Positions 24,360 through 35,564 of a DNA stretch of 64,000 nt are shown here, piece by piece. The notes under the pieces were generated by a model, which saw only the letters and a list, made by a program, of their open reading frames with translations, had not been told where the DNA came from and did no database searches. How positions within the stretch are numbered: position 1 is the first letter of the stretch; each line of letters starts with the position of its first letter. Origin of the DNA: Takakia lepidozioides (Eukaryota > Streptophyta > Takakiopsida > Takakiales > Takakiaceae). Made by a program: the position numbers and the translations under genes. The DNA lies in the NCBI GenBank assembly GCA_030704615.1, contig JAKLZA010000009.1, positions 1-64,000 of the forward strand, read 5' to 3'.

Positions 24360-24668
24360 TCTCCGGGGTATGGACGGATTTACACAGTGCTGTCAATTGG
24401 GTCAGTTCTTCATGGCAAAGAATATCAGGTTACCGTCGGGAATTTCCCTTCGTGCACTTGTCCGGACTTTGTAACGATGCGTGAGGGCGCTCTCGGCATG
24501 AGAGGGAAATGGGTCCCCTGCAAGCATCAATATTACATATACCTTGTGATTATGTGTTGCGACGGTAAGAGAGACCAATTCATCCACCAAGCCACACTAG
24601 GCTATGGAGAAGTGAACACCCTTCTACAGCGGGACACCTCGCGTGGAGCTCCGCCAACTTCTCTTTGA
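24360..24668 (+). pseudogene. MULE/SWIM transposase copy A, 3' portion (SWIM zinc finger)
   Basis: Immediately after the TSD the frame resumes with SPGYGRIYTVLSIGS, matching PPPGLGRVYRMATAGS of copy B, then CTCPDF...WVPCKHQYYIYL, the CxC...CxH SWIM signature, and a C-terminal helix ending NTLLQRD (copy B: HNLLLRD). It ends at TGA 24666. Taking away 10789-24359 places this in frame with the exon ending at 10788, so the LTR element split one gene. An AATAAA-like signal (AAATAAAC) near 24811 may be its polyadenylation signal. Confidence 0.9.
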
Positions 24669-25553
24669 ACACATACGAGCCATGCCCGCTTCCCATGCTG
24701 GTTTGCAGGTTGCCGTGTGAAGACTTTGCATTTCTGACAAACATATGGATTTCGTTTACGGAACCAGGGCAAATGCACATGCAATTCATTGTAAGCGTCT
24801 ATCTGTGAATTGAAATAAACTGTGACAATCATTCTGAGCTCAAATCTGCCATGTTTTCATATTTCTGTTTTTGAGCGGGCATTGCACACATGGTGTGTGT
24901 TGGCCCCCTTTGTTTTGTCCACGGTAATAGGCCCTCTTCCTGCAATCCTCGCCTATAGGACCTTCTTCTCCAGCAGATTGGTGCCGCTCACGCTTCCCTG
25001 AAGCGTGAGCTCAGCTCACGCTTTCTAGCTTGGACGTGAGCTCAGCTCCCAGGCTCACGGGGCTGGGCTCACGCCGTAGCTACGCTCGTAACGAAGATGT
25101 ATGAAGTCTTCTACTTGGCAATTGAATGGTCATAGCTTTCATAGCTTATGCCATATCAAACAAATTCAAATTCTACAACGTGGGTTAGATTACTACACTC
25201 TATGTGCCCTGCATCCCAAGGTCTGTCCTTGTGGATTCCACACTGGAGAACAAATCACCTCTTTAATGCAACTGCATTGCCCCGCATCCCAAGATCTATC
25301 ATTGGAACTCCAAGAAAGGGTGTTCAATAACCTAATTGGGTAAGAGTTCTACTAACTTCTTCCCAGTGGAGAAGTTTCATTGGATTATTGCAACTTAGTT
25401 GCCCTGCACTTCACCTCATTATGGAGCTCCAATAACCAATGAGTCAATGGATAGGAAACACCAACATTTCCTTCCGACAAACCGGGACGAAATCCTAAAG
25501 ATCTCTCCTTTAACGGGGGGGGGGGGGGGGGGGGGTTCATTGGTTAATGGAAC
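24669..25553. other. Intergenic region with inverted CGTGAGC motifs and a G21 tract
   Basis: No gene is supported. 24985-25090 has clustered short palindromes around GTGAGCTCAGCTCACG and TCACGGGGCTGGGCTCACG. Similar CTCACG/CGTGAG motifs flank the other side of the neighbouring pol fragment at 28078-28175. A run of 21 G lies at 25515-25535. The remainder is AT-rich and unassigned. Confidence 0.6.
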
Positions 25554-28075
25554 TCACATGTAGTAGTGCTTGTACCAGACACCGTTCACCAGGTTGGGGA
25601 ACTCCACTCCCCTCAGTGTCTCTAATTGTAATGAGCCGTTGTCAAAAACCGTCTTGACAAGATAGGGCCCCATCCCGTATGAGTCGAACTTGGCTTTGAA
25701 CTCCTCGTTTCGACTGTCGAATAATAGTACCAGATCTCCTGGATCAAATATTCTCTTTTTGCGCTTAAAATCAAAGCGAGCTTTCCTTCGTCATTACATT
25801 GCCTCAATGTGCTGAGCTGCTGCTTGCCGGAGTTCATCTCGTCCTTCCAACATCTCAAGTCGTTCTTTTAATGACTCGGACGTCGCCAGCCATTCGGTGA
25901 TGGCCAGTCGTAGAGATGGAATTTCTATCTCGATTGGCATGATGGACTCTACCCCATAAACCAATGAAAAGGGGGTGTGTTGAGTAGTTACCTTATGAGT
26001 CGTGCGAAATGCCCACAAGGCCGAAATCAACTTGGTGTCACAATCCCGCTTGTGCTCCCTAATTGTTTTGGAGAGAATGTTGCACAGGGTTTGGTTGGCG
26101 CGCTCCACCTGCCCACTCGTTTGTGGATGATAAGGGGTCGTTTTGCAATGTTTGATGGAAAATGCCGCCATCATTTCCTCGATGACGTCGTTGATGAAGT
26201 GAGATCCCCTGTCACTCACTATCTCTTTGGGGCATCCGAATCGGGAAATGATATATTCATAAATGAAAGAGGCGGTTACTTGTGCGTTGGCTTTCTTAAC
26301 CGCCTTGGCTTCTGTCCACTTGGTCAGATACTCAGTGGCTACAATGATGTAGCAATTTTGTCGACTCGATGCAGGGTGCACTTCCCCTACATAGTCGATT
26401 CCCCACTTCTCAAACGGAGCAAGAGGGAGTGTGGGAACTAATGGCATTCCAAGCATGTTGTCCCTTTTGGCGTACCTTTGACAAGAGTTGCATTTTTGCA
26501 CATGCATGTGCGCATCTTTGAATATGGAGGGCCAGTAGTATCCTGCCCTTAAAGCCTTCTGCACTGTGAGCCACCCTGCAAAGTGTCCTCCACACATGTT
26601 GTCATGAGCTGATTCTAAAATCAGGGGAACCTCCTCCAGGGTGACGCATCGCCTCAAGAATCCATCCAATCCCCTTCTATAAAGTTGCCCTCCCACAAGA
26701 GCAAACTTCATGTTGCGCAGTTGTAGCCTTTGTCGTGCACGTCGATCCATTCCTGGGGGAAATTCCAGGGTGCTCAAATATTGAGCAATGTGCTCATACC
26801 ATGGAGGGACTGTCTCTATGGAGAACAAGAATGCATCTGGAAAATCATCGTTAATAGGCTCGTCTCCTGTTTTCTCCGACAATCGGGAAAGGTGATCGAC
26901 CTTAGCATTAAGTCTTCCAGGCTTGTAGACTACCTTGTAGTCAAATTCTCAAAGTAGAATAACCCACCTGGCTATTTTTCCTGACAAATCGGGCTTGTTG
27001 ATCAGGTATCGTAATGCCATGTGATCAATGAAAAATGTAAAAGGTGTCTCCAACATTTAGTGCCAATACTTCTTCACGGCAAAAATCATTCCCAGAGCCT
27101 CCCGTTCCGTGGTGCTATACCTAGTTTCAGCGAATGTCAGCTGTCGACTGGTGAAGGATATCGGATGATCATGGCCATCAGCATCTGGTTGGCAAATGGC
27201 ATAGCCTACGGGCATCGCTGAAGCACCAATGTAAACATGAAAAGGCCTGTTCCAATCGGGAGCTGCCAAAACTGGAGCGGACACCAAGCGCTGCTTGAGT
27301 GTCTCAAAAGACTCCCGACACCCTGTATCCCAGGAAAACACCTGGTTCTTCTTCAATAATTGAGTCAGAGGTAAGGCCTTTGCTGCATACTTGTCCATAA
27401 ATTTCCTATACCACCCTGTGTGGCCAAGGAACCCTTTCACCTTAGAAGATGTCTCTGGTGCGGGAAGTTCGACTATGGCGCTCACCTTTGTTAGGTCTGT
27501 CGCCACGCCATCTTTGGACACTATGTGCCCCAGTAGTAGTTCATGTGTGATTGCAAACACGCACTTCATTGGGTTGAGAGAGATCACATTCTCTCTGCAC
27601 CGGATGAAGCACTCCCGTAGTGCTGCAACGTGATCCTTCGCATCCCTGTTGCAACAAAAGTCATCTAAGAAGATGACTAAATTCCTTCTCACGATGTCTA
27701 AGAAGGCGTACGTCATGACCCTCTAAAGTGTTAGAGGTGCGTTGCACAAGCCAAAGGGCATCCTTGTATAGGAAAATGTTCCCCATGGTGAAGTAAACCT
27801 GTGGTTTTTAATACGTCAGGTTTGGATCAATGAACATCTGATTGTACCCTGAAAACCCATCCATGAAAGAATAGAGCTCCTTCCCTGCTACTTCTTCCAC
27901 CAAGGTATCTATGAATGGCAAGGGGAAATGATCCTTGTGTGTTACCTTGTTAAGGGGGCGGAAGTCCACGCATACCCTTATTCCTCCATTTTGGGTCCAT
28001 TCTTCTTTCGGACAATCACCATCGGAGACACCCATGCTGATGTTTCCACTGGGAAGATAAATTCAGGGATGCCTC
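25554..28075 (-). pseudogene. Truncated pol of a second Ty3-type family (RT, RNase H, integrase)
   Basis: Reading leftward: RT N terminus with FIFPVETSAWVSP (about 28065), VCVDFRPLNKVTHKDHFPLPF, LYSFMDGFSGYNQ (27850), then active-site FLDDF (about 27680). RNase H has TSRQLTFAETRYSTTEREA and HYMALRYL-type sequence. Integrase (26882-25794) has an H..H / CNSCQ finger, GIDYVGEV, IVSDRGSHF and TPYHPQTSGQVERANQ. A GPY-like module (GMGPYLVKTV) ends near 25554. Frame changes break RT near 27720-27810 and RNase H near 27000-26885. No gag, protease or LTR is attached; the left boundary coincides with CGTGAGC-rich sequence at 28078. The family differs clearly in sequence from the 10.8-kb element. Confidence 0.9.
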
Positions 28076-28254
28076 GGCGTGAGCCTGGTCACGTGAGTGC
28101 GTGAGCGCAACTGCGCTCACGCCACGTCACCTTGCGCCAATACCACATCACGGGGCTCACTCCACGTCACCACGCGCCCAGGAAGAAGTGGAGTGTATTC
28201 CCGCGGATTGGCACCCTTTACCGCGGAAACAAGCTGGACGACATAATAAAAGGC

Positions 28255-28400
28255 ATTGAATAAAGGATGGATGAATGTACAGTTGGATGATAAACAGATG
28301 GATGAGTGTGAAAAATGAATGTAGATGGATGAATGAGGGATGGATAAGAGTCAAATGGATGAATGTATACATTGTAGATGAAAGCACAATGGATATGACA
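28255..28400 (+). repeat. Degenerate GGATGAAT/GATGGATGA microsatellite
   Basis: Repeated GGATGAATG, GATGGATGAG and AGTTGGATG units for about 145 bp. No coding function is seen. Confidence 0.8.
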
Positions 28401-28557
28401 AGAGTGAGGGAGGTTTGTGAGATGGATTCATACATATTGCAATTTAAATGGTAGTTGATTCTTTGATTATTTTTCTTTCCAAAGGAACAACTACGGTGGA
28501 GGAAGGGGATTCAACGTTTTCCAAAGAGGATGAAACAGAATAGTAAAAGAACATAGT

Positions 28558-30768
28558 TCAGTCTGACTCAGAGTCAGTACAATGTATCCCCACTTCCTCT
28601 GCATCTAAGTCTAAGTATTTAAGAACTCCGGATCTACGCTGGCTACACCTACGGCCAGGCAGTAAATATTCAGGGGATAGGGACTCGGCCGCGTGAAGTG
28701 CCATTGCTTCGGCATAATCAGGAAGCAGAAAATTGGAAAGGGGGCTGTCGAAAACAGACTCGCCACAAATGACTGTATCTCCTGAAGATCCACCGCTGCC
28801 TTTCCTGAAAGACAGCCTGAAAAAGTTATTACTGTAACTTTGATGTTATTGAGAAATTGAGTATGACTCCCAAAGTGGGTTTAGCACTTACTCACATGAA
28901 AAATCGTTGTCGACCTGCTTATCTTTGGGATCGTCATCATTTCAAATTTGAATCCGATCAGTCTGTGTGCCTGAAGTGGAGCCAGACAAAGGGGGAGGAG
29001 CACTGTGTTGTAGAGGTCAGAATCACCCTCCATGCCAAAAAGGCTTCTTCCGCCTGCCTTGCATGCATGGTAAGTTGCTCCTGCACCAGACAGGAGGACA
29101 TGAACAGTTTGGTGGGGGGGGATTTAAGCAGATGGAACTGGTGAAAGAAAATCAATTCGGAAGGGAGAGAACGAACCTGTGGACACAGAAAGATCGACCA
29201 CCCGTGCAGAGTGGTGGCTGCATGACTCTAGCAGTATTTGCATGAATGTTGGGGATTTTTCCTTTGCACCTCTCCAGGGAGTGCCATCTGGTCTCTTCAA
29301 AGTCTGACTGGACTGCATGAAGTTGTATAAAATGTCATCGACATGCGGCTCATAGGGGGGTTGACGAAACAACCCTGGTCAAAAATCTCAAAGCTGCAGA
29401 TGGAGGATGGTGTCTTGGAGGTGCGAATCCTCCGCAGGCAGATCACCTCGAACATCCTCGTCTGCCAAAGATAGCAGGTTAGTGTGGTAAACACAATCTA
29501 TAGTGGAAGTGTGTACATCGGCTATTAAGAACTCAGGCACAAAACAATCATTTTTATCACGAATCGGTGATGATCGGTGTTGATCATGACAGATTCTTCT
29601 AGAGTGGAGCTGCAGAGAACATTGAAACTCATCATGAAAGCACAAGCAAAAGGGAGACGGCATACCAGCTGACCAGGGAAACCCCTTTCACAAGGTAGAG
29701 GCTGTTCACACAATTCCATGTGCGCAAAACTTCAAACCCTGAAGACTTCAGGTATGATGCCAATGCCCGACGACTATCTTTGTCACATGACTGAAAAAGC
29801 AGAAGTGTCCCTGCATCAGAGAGGAAATTATTATAGAACCCGAACACCCAACTCCAGTAGTTGTCCTCGAATTTGTTCCAGCCTGGCGTCTTGCCCTTTG
29901 GAAGAACTTCTGGCACAGCCTGGCCATCCGGGATGTCGAGAATCACAATGTCAGCTGCATATGTTTTCAACACACCGCACACGAAGGTGGGACCTGTGCT
30001 CACCTGCAACAGACATGTTTTTTTAAAGAACGATGGCAAGAATGTTTTCAAAGAACCAGACTGAAATACTGCCAATGAAACTTTCAGAGAAAAAGGAAAG
30101 AAACTGGAATTCTCACCAGATTGAGGAATGAGATTATGTTGTCCCAGGTAGGCGAAGGCACCCCAGTGTATCCTCTCTTTCGACTCTGCATCATCGACAG
30201 CCAACCCTCATCGACAATTTTAATCTCTCCTGCCGAATAAGAACGGGAAGGGTGTGGCTTGGCATCGAACACGCACTGAACTGTGCGGGTATATCTTCCA
30301 GCAGTGAAGTCCTGCCCACTCTCCATCTCATTTTCTTTCTCCTTCCCCTTGTCCTTTTCCTTCTCTTTGGACTTGTCTTTGTCCTTTGGCTTTGCTGGTG
30401 AGATGGCTATGACATCAAGAGCCTTGTCTTTTGGTTTGCGGCCCGCCTTCTTTCCCTTCTGCGGCGTTCCCTGAGCATCAGGCTCCTTGGCAGCCAATGT
30501 TGCTATGTTTCTTTGGTACTCTTCGTCAGTCAGAGGCGCCAGCATCTCAGCATTATTGTTCAAATATTTCATATGTTGTTCTTGAAAGGTCGTGTGCTCC
30601 GGTGGGCAGTCAAGGTACCAGCCATAGTCTCTGAAGTGAGAAGGACTCCAATCCTTCAATATCCCTGCAGTATACATGGTTGGATCGTTTGCAGGGTCCG
30701 ACCACATGTCAAGATAGTCTGGAATACCGCTCAGGTGATTTCCTTCCATAAGCACATATTTCGTGTAC
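28558..30768 (-). pseudogene. Gene D: 3' half of the ParB/methyltransferase family (divergent paralogue)
   Basis: Exons from GT-AG sites and alignment with A and C: 30768-30117, 30003-29666, 29461-29177, 29080-28896, 28816-28558. It starts with YTKYVLMEGNH like exon 7 of A (YMKYVLLQ). A basic DKDKSKEKEKDKGKEKEN linker follows. Methyltransferase part: DIVILDIPDGQ near 29920, NKFEDNYWSWVFGFYNNFLSDAG, then VVDLSVSTG / ATYHACKAGGRSLFGMEGD across an intron near 29190-29030, the clearest SAM-motif match of the family. The tail resembles SPVKDYSLPSYAAKLA of A (SPLSNFLLPDYAEAMA). Exon 7 has an extra intron (30004-30116) absent from A and C. ParB-domain exons are missing upstream. Possible frame change in the 28896 exon. 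Confidence 0.75.
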
Positions 30769-30889
30769 CTGTTAAACAGGAGATAAATCCCAACCCACCA
30801 AAGCGCGAAGTGAGTAGATGCAAGTAGCACAGAATGAAAAAAACATGGAATGAAATGGCTCTGAGAACTGCTCCAAGGACCTTTAGGAC

Positions 30890-31700
30890 CACACGACAGC
30901 TTCGGATGTGAATGTCGTCAACGCCATTCAAAACATTCCATTCAATGATTACTGTAAATAACACCCTAATCCACGTGAATGCAAACTCTCATTTGGAATG
31001 ACACAGACATAGAAGTGAATGTTCGTCAACAACATCACTTTGGATTTGTGAAATACACTGCAATCAAGCCTACTAATTTCTCAAAAGAGGCAAATCATTG
31101 ATGGACTGGAAATCAGAAACTCGACTAAGGAACCCTTCCCAAAAACTCAATGGACATTCATAACGAACATAACACTGAGGACCTCATAATAACACTGGAT
31201 GTGAATGGCGTCAATGCCATTCACAAAATTACGAACAAGGAACCAATTAATTAGCTCCCAATCCATGTAAATTCAAATTGTCGCTGGTGAATGACACAGA
31301 CATAGAAGTGAATGTTGTCAACGACATTCACTTTGGATCTCTGATAACACAGCTAATCAAGCCTCAAGATTTCTCGCAAGAGGCAAAAGCAATGCAGAAC
31401 AACTGAATGTTTGCATTGACATTCAGCAAACTGAAGTGAGGAACCCTCACTGTAAACTCTATGGACATTACAAAAACTTATATAACTCTGAGGACCTCTC
31501 AACAACTCTGGATGTGAATGTCGTCAACGCCATTCAGGGACATTATCAATTCTAATCAGGGACACTGTAATTACACCCTAAGCTCCTAATCCAGGTGAAT
31601 TCAAATTCTCGCTTAAGAATGACTCAGACAAAGAAGTGAATGTCGTCAACGACATTCAATTTGGATCTATGATTACAATCCTTATGAAGCCAAATTATTT
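30890..31700. repeat. D-type palindromes (TGAATGTCGT half-site)
   Basis: Seven sites near 30911, 31018, 31200, 31314, 31405, 31513 and 31637. The best is half-site TGAATGTCGT, CA, inverted half-site (31637). Others carry one to three changes. They lie about 100 bp apart in AT-rich repeated sequence (units with GACACAGACATAGAAGTGAATG and AAACTC...GGACATT), immediately upstream of gene D. Confidence 0.85.
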
Positions 31701-31870
31701 CCCAAAAAGTGCAGTAGAGTTTCCAGTATGATATTGCACCTGTACCCAACTCGCATCATGGCCTACTCTCCTCCAACCTGACTGTCAAAGTCGTTGGACC
31801 GTAAAATGTTACCATCTTTGGAGTACTCTCGGAAAAAACAGTATCTCCAGGTGAGACCTCTCCACTTCCT

Positions 31871-32252
31871 GAGGTTTGCTATTTCATGAGCATGAGCGGC
31901 ATGAGCGGCATGAGCAGAGTAGTAAGACAATCGGTTTTCATGAGCAGAAGTACAAATTTCGAAAATAAAAAACAATAAAAATAATAATTTAATGCAATGT
32001 GTCAGGAAAAACAAATATATTATTCGGCCCCTTGAAGGGAAAAATTGCAGGTAATTCGGCCCATTTTTCCAGTGCATGTTCGGACTTAGCCAGTTTTCGG
32101 CGCAAAAATAGGAAAATTCGGCGCCATTTTTTCAGACACTGTACCAGTGCATGTTGGGCCAGTGCATGTTGGGACTTAGCCAGTTTTCGGCCCAAAAAAG
32201 AGAAATTCGGGGCCATTTTTCCATTCCAGGAATGGCCCCACAACTGCTTCTG
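31871..32252 (+). repeat. Left terminal inverted repeat of element B
   Basis: CATGAGC repeats, then GTACAAATTTCGAAAATAAAA, ATATATTATTCGG, CCAGTTTTCGG...GGCTAAGTCC-type units and ACAACTGCTTCTGTT. All of these recur inverted at 40631-41284. It includes GGCGCCATTTTT / AATTCGGCGCC partial palindromes. Confidence 0.88.
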
Positions 32253-32579
32253 TTCCATCCATCCGTGCTCTGAATTACCTGCAGGATGGAAATCCGGCGC
32301 CGGAATTCTATTCTGCTGCGGCTTCGAAATTACCTCTACGTTGGAAATTCCGGGGGCCGAGTTGTGTGTCATATTTCATCTGAAGGGAGGGCTTCATCCG
32401 ACATTTAATGCGTAGTTGGCATTTAAATGTCCACGCCGTCCGTTTTTATTCGGGCTGGCGACACATGGCTTCCTCGAGTACGTACCCTAAATCTGTATGC
32501 TAATCTTGGATTAATTTAAAATTCTATTCGAGACTGTTACCCCAAAAAAATGAGATCTTTTCCATTTTGGCTGGGACTT

Positions 32580-35564
32580 ATGCCGCTTTGAAGGGCGTGT
32601 CTCTCCTGAGAGAGACCTCACATCCAGGACCGCGGCGGAAGTTGAAAGCTTTTGTACTTACGGACGACGGCCAATCTCTCGCATGGCCAAACTTAAGCTC
32701 CAGCAGGAGATTCCAGTGTCTTGCTCACAACCCGCGCCAACTGAAGCCGAGTACTCTCAGGCAAGCCACTTCTGCTTCGCTTTGTTCGCTTTCGCTTTGT
32801 TGTTTCGCTTTTGTTTTTGCATCTTCATCCTGGCATCGTTGGAAAGCGTTATGGCTGGCATCGCAAAAAAGCAAGCAGCTGTTTTGTTGCGGAGAATGAT
32901 CAAGTCTGAGAGTGGTTAAAAATTAAGGAAATCCATGCTGAGCTGGAAGAAAATGATGAAGTGCCTTCAAAACATTTCACCTGTTTCCCGTCTTATGGAA
33001 TTCCTGATCATTTGTTCATCGTGTTTTTATTACCGGTTGAGTGAACCTTAGATAGGTTTGCAATGCGGTGCAAAGCCGGGCAGCTCTGGAGAAGGCTGAT
33101 TGTGCATGTCATTCTTAGGCATTGGTTGGGGATTGTTTTCATTGTTGTCCATTGGCACTCCATACTCCTAAACTTGTTTTTTGTGCAAAGCCGGCAGCTC
33201 TGAGAAGGCTGCTTGTGCATGTCATTCTTATGTGCAAAGCCGGCAGCTCTGAGAAGGCTGCTTGTGCATGTCATTCTTAGGCTTGGTTGGATTTTTTTCA
33301 TTGTTGTCCATGGCACTCCATACCTTCCTAACGTGTTTTGTTTTTGATTTTTTGTTCCCGTTGTTGTTCCACGATTGTTGCTATGGGGTTGCGTTTCTTC
33401 GTTGCGATGTTGGTTTTGTTGTTTTTTGTTTTTTTTTTTTTTTTTTGGTTTTGCACCGATGTTGGTTCTGACGATTTTGGGGAATGACAGAGTGACGACG
33501 AGCCCGGCACGCTGGTGGTATCATCGACCACTCCAACTCATCGATTTTTTGAATCGCCCAACTTGGGGCGAGAGGGCAAACTTCAACCTTTTGTTGGTGG
33601 ACGGGAGGACCTGCAGCGAGGGTACGACAGATATAGGCATTGGGGAGGTTGGTGCAGGCGGCATGGCAGGTGAAGGGGGTGAGGACGTGAGGACAATCAG
33701 ATCCGACAATGGAGGTTGTTGATGCACATGCAGTAGGGCCCCGCCCACGCAAAGAAGAAGAAGAAAGCTAAGCACATGCAATCCCCGGCGAGAGAGCCGT
33801 CACGGGCTGCGGAGGGGGGAGTGAGCAGTGCGCGCGAGGGTGTTCCTTCTCCTCAATCAAAGGTGGTCGTCCTAGAGGGCTCCCCTGCTGCTAGCCCTAG
33901 TAAGAAACAGAAAGCCCGTGAGAGGGCAAAAGAGAGGGCAAAAGAACAGGCGAGACAGAAGGCTAGCCAGGAGGAAAGAGAAAAGGCCACTGAAGAGGCC
34001 AGGTGTGCCCAAATGACAGATGCCAATGTAAGCGAGGGACGCACAGAGATGGTGGATCCCTCCAAGACACCACAAAAGAGGCAGTAACACACCGTTACAC
34101 CATCGCGGACAAGAGCAGCCCCCGCAATTACCCATACGGTGGAGAGTGGAGGAGAGGAAAGAACACCACAAAGAGCACGGATTGTGCAAGTTCGAGGTGA
34201 AGTCGGGGAGATGGCAGTAGAGACCGGGAGAGTGCTCGAGGTGGTTTCGCCGGTGGTTCACCATGTTGAGGAGGATGACACCGAGCTTTCTGACTAGGAT
34301 GACATCCTCCCGGACATCCCCAGGCCCCAAACCCGCAGCATACAGGCTGGATTTGGCGGTCCTGGTGGGCTGCCGGAGAACCCCTCTGCAGCAGACGTCA
34401 TGTCGGAGGCGGATATGAAGTTTGGCCGCTGCCAAGATGTTGGAGGCAACCCACAACAACATTGGCGGGGTGCTGGGGGGCATGGTGTACCCGGCCAAGC
34501 TTCGAATTCCCCTTTGCCGCTTTGGTGTCTTTGCAGGTGGTGAGACCTGCCCTCCCAGGCGATATCGACAAGCTGAAATTCTCTTTCCGGGTTGGATATT
34601 GAATGGGGTCTGCCCCGTTTTACGTTTCCATTGAGAACGACCATGGAGCTTCCCGTGCCCACACTTCCGATGAGGTGGACAAATGGGGTCCCCATTGGCA
34701 AAGGCGAAATGAGGAGTTCGAGAGAACAATTGCTACTGATCTCTCTTTTCCAGCACTTGTCCGGTAAGATGTTTTACGTGTGGGACGGCAATCATCGCCT
34801 CCTGGCATGGATGGAGCACATAGCCGAAGCCCACCCCAACGACCTCGATTGGCATTTCGCCGTGGAGTGTGTTGTGCTGAAGGTTACGGGGCCCAAAGAT
34901 CGCAGTCTTCTCAAAGCTGCAATGGCGGACATCAACTCGTAAGTTACAACGCCTCTTGCTTTTGGACCCTCCGATTGTAAGTCATTTCATTGCGAATCCT
35001 CATATTTGTTGAAAATTCCCATTTCAGTATTGTTTGATGGAAATGTGGCATTGCAGAGTGACTGAGAATGCCTTCATTGCCACCAACTTGTCCCATATGC
35101 TCTTCCAAGTGAAGGATGTCGGGAAGCAGGGGGTGCAAGAGTTTGCCAATTCGCTCAGTGCCGACCTCATGCGCAAGTCGGAGGCAAAGGCAGACAGAAC
35201 CTGGTATAGGCTGAGCATGGACGCCATGGTGGACTACATATTTCGGGTAAAGCTCCTGAATGTTTTGTTGAGCTAATCTGTCTCTCCTCCCCCAATAGAA
35301 GAAAAAGTGTTGAGCAGGATCTCTAATCTTATGTGCGCATTCTTGACAGACGAAAAAATTCAGCAGGATTTGGCACATGCGCGGAGGTTCTACATGGAGT
35401 CAGAGGAGAAGAATCTAACCCTCCCAGCACTCGAATCGTATCTCAAAGCTGCGGAGGTGAGGGCCCGCATAAAGTACAAGTCGCGGATGGTAAAGTACGT
35501 GGCCATAGCTGATCCCGCCCTTGGTGCCGACTTTCTGGTGAAGGTGGGGAAGCACTACTCCTGA
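32580..35564 (+). pseudogene. Gene B: ParB-family gene, truncated before the methyltransferase part
   Basis: Exons by homology to C: about 32580-32760, 33491-34938, 35057-35246, 35350-35564. The first intron begins CAG|GCAAGC (a GC-AG intron, conserved in C). N-terminal PRRKLKAF matches C but the frame is lost by an extra base near 32663. The large exon carries KARERAKERAKEQ basic repeats, IPLCRF, FYVSIENDHGAS and VWDGNHRLLAWMEHI (about 34777-34809), with frame changes near 34085, 34420, 34520 and 34600 and a TAG near 34296. The last exon reads VGKHYS then TGA, where C continues RALKPTMTLEK. From there sequence is the palindrome cluster, so the methyltransferase half was deleted or replaced. 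Confidence 0.85.
33060..33310 (+). repeat. Intronic tandem duplication in gene B
   Basis: A unit of about 48 bp (GTGCAAAGCCGGCAGCTCTG...CATGTCATTCTTA) occurs three times, at about 33071, 33183 and 33232. Lies within the GC-AG intron. Gene C has one related copy in its matching intron (about 51680-51730). Confidence 0.8.

Noticed and set aside
31871-31930. Telomere- or satellite-type repeat (CATGAGC)n
   Set aside because: Only a few imperfect units, found at transposon ends in both orientations.
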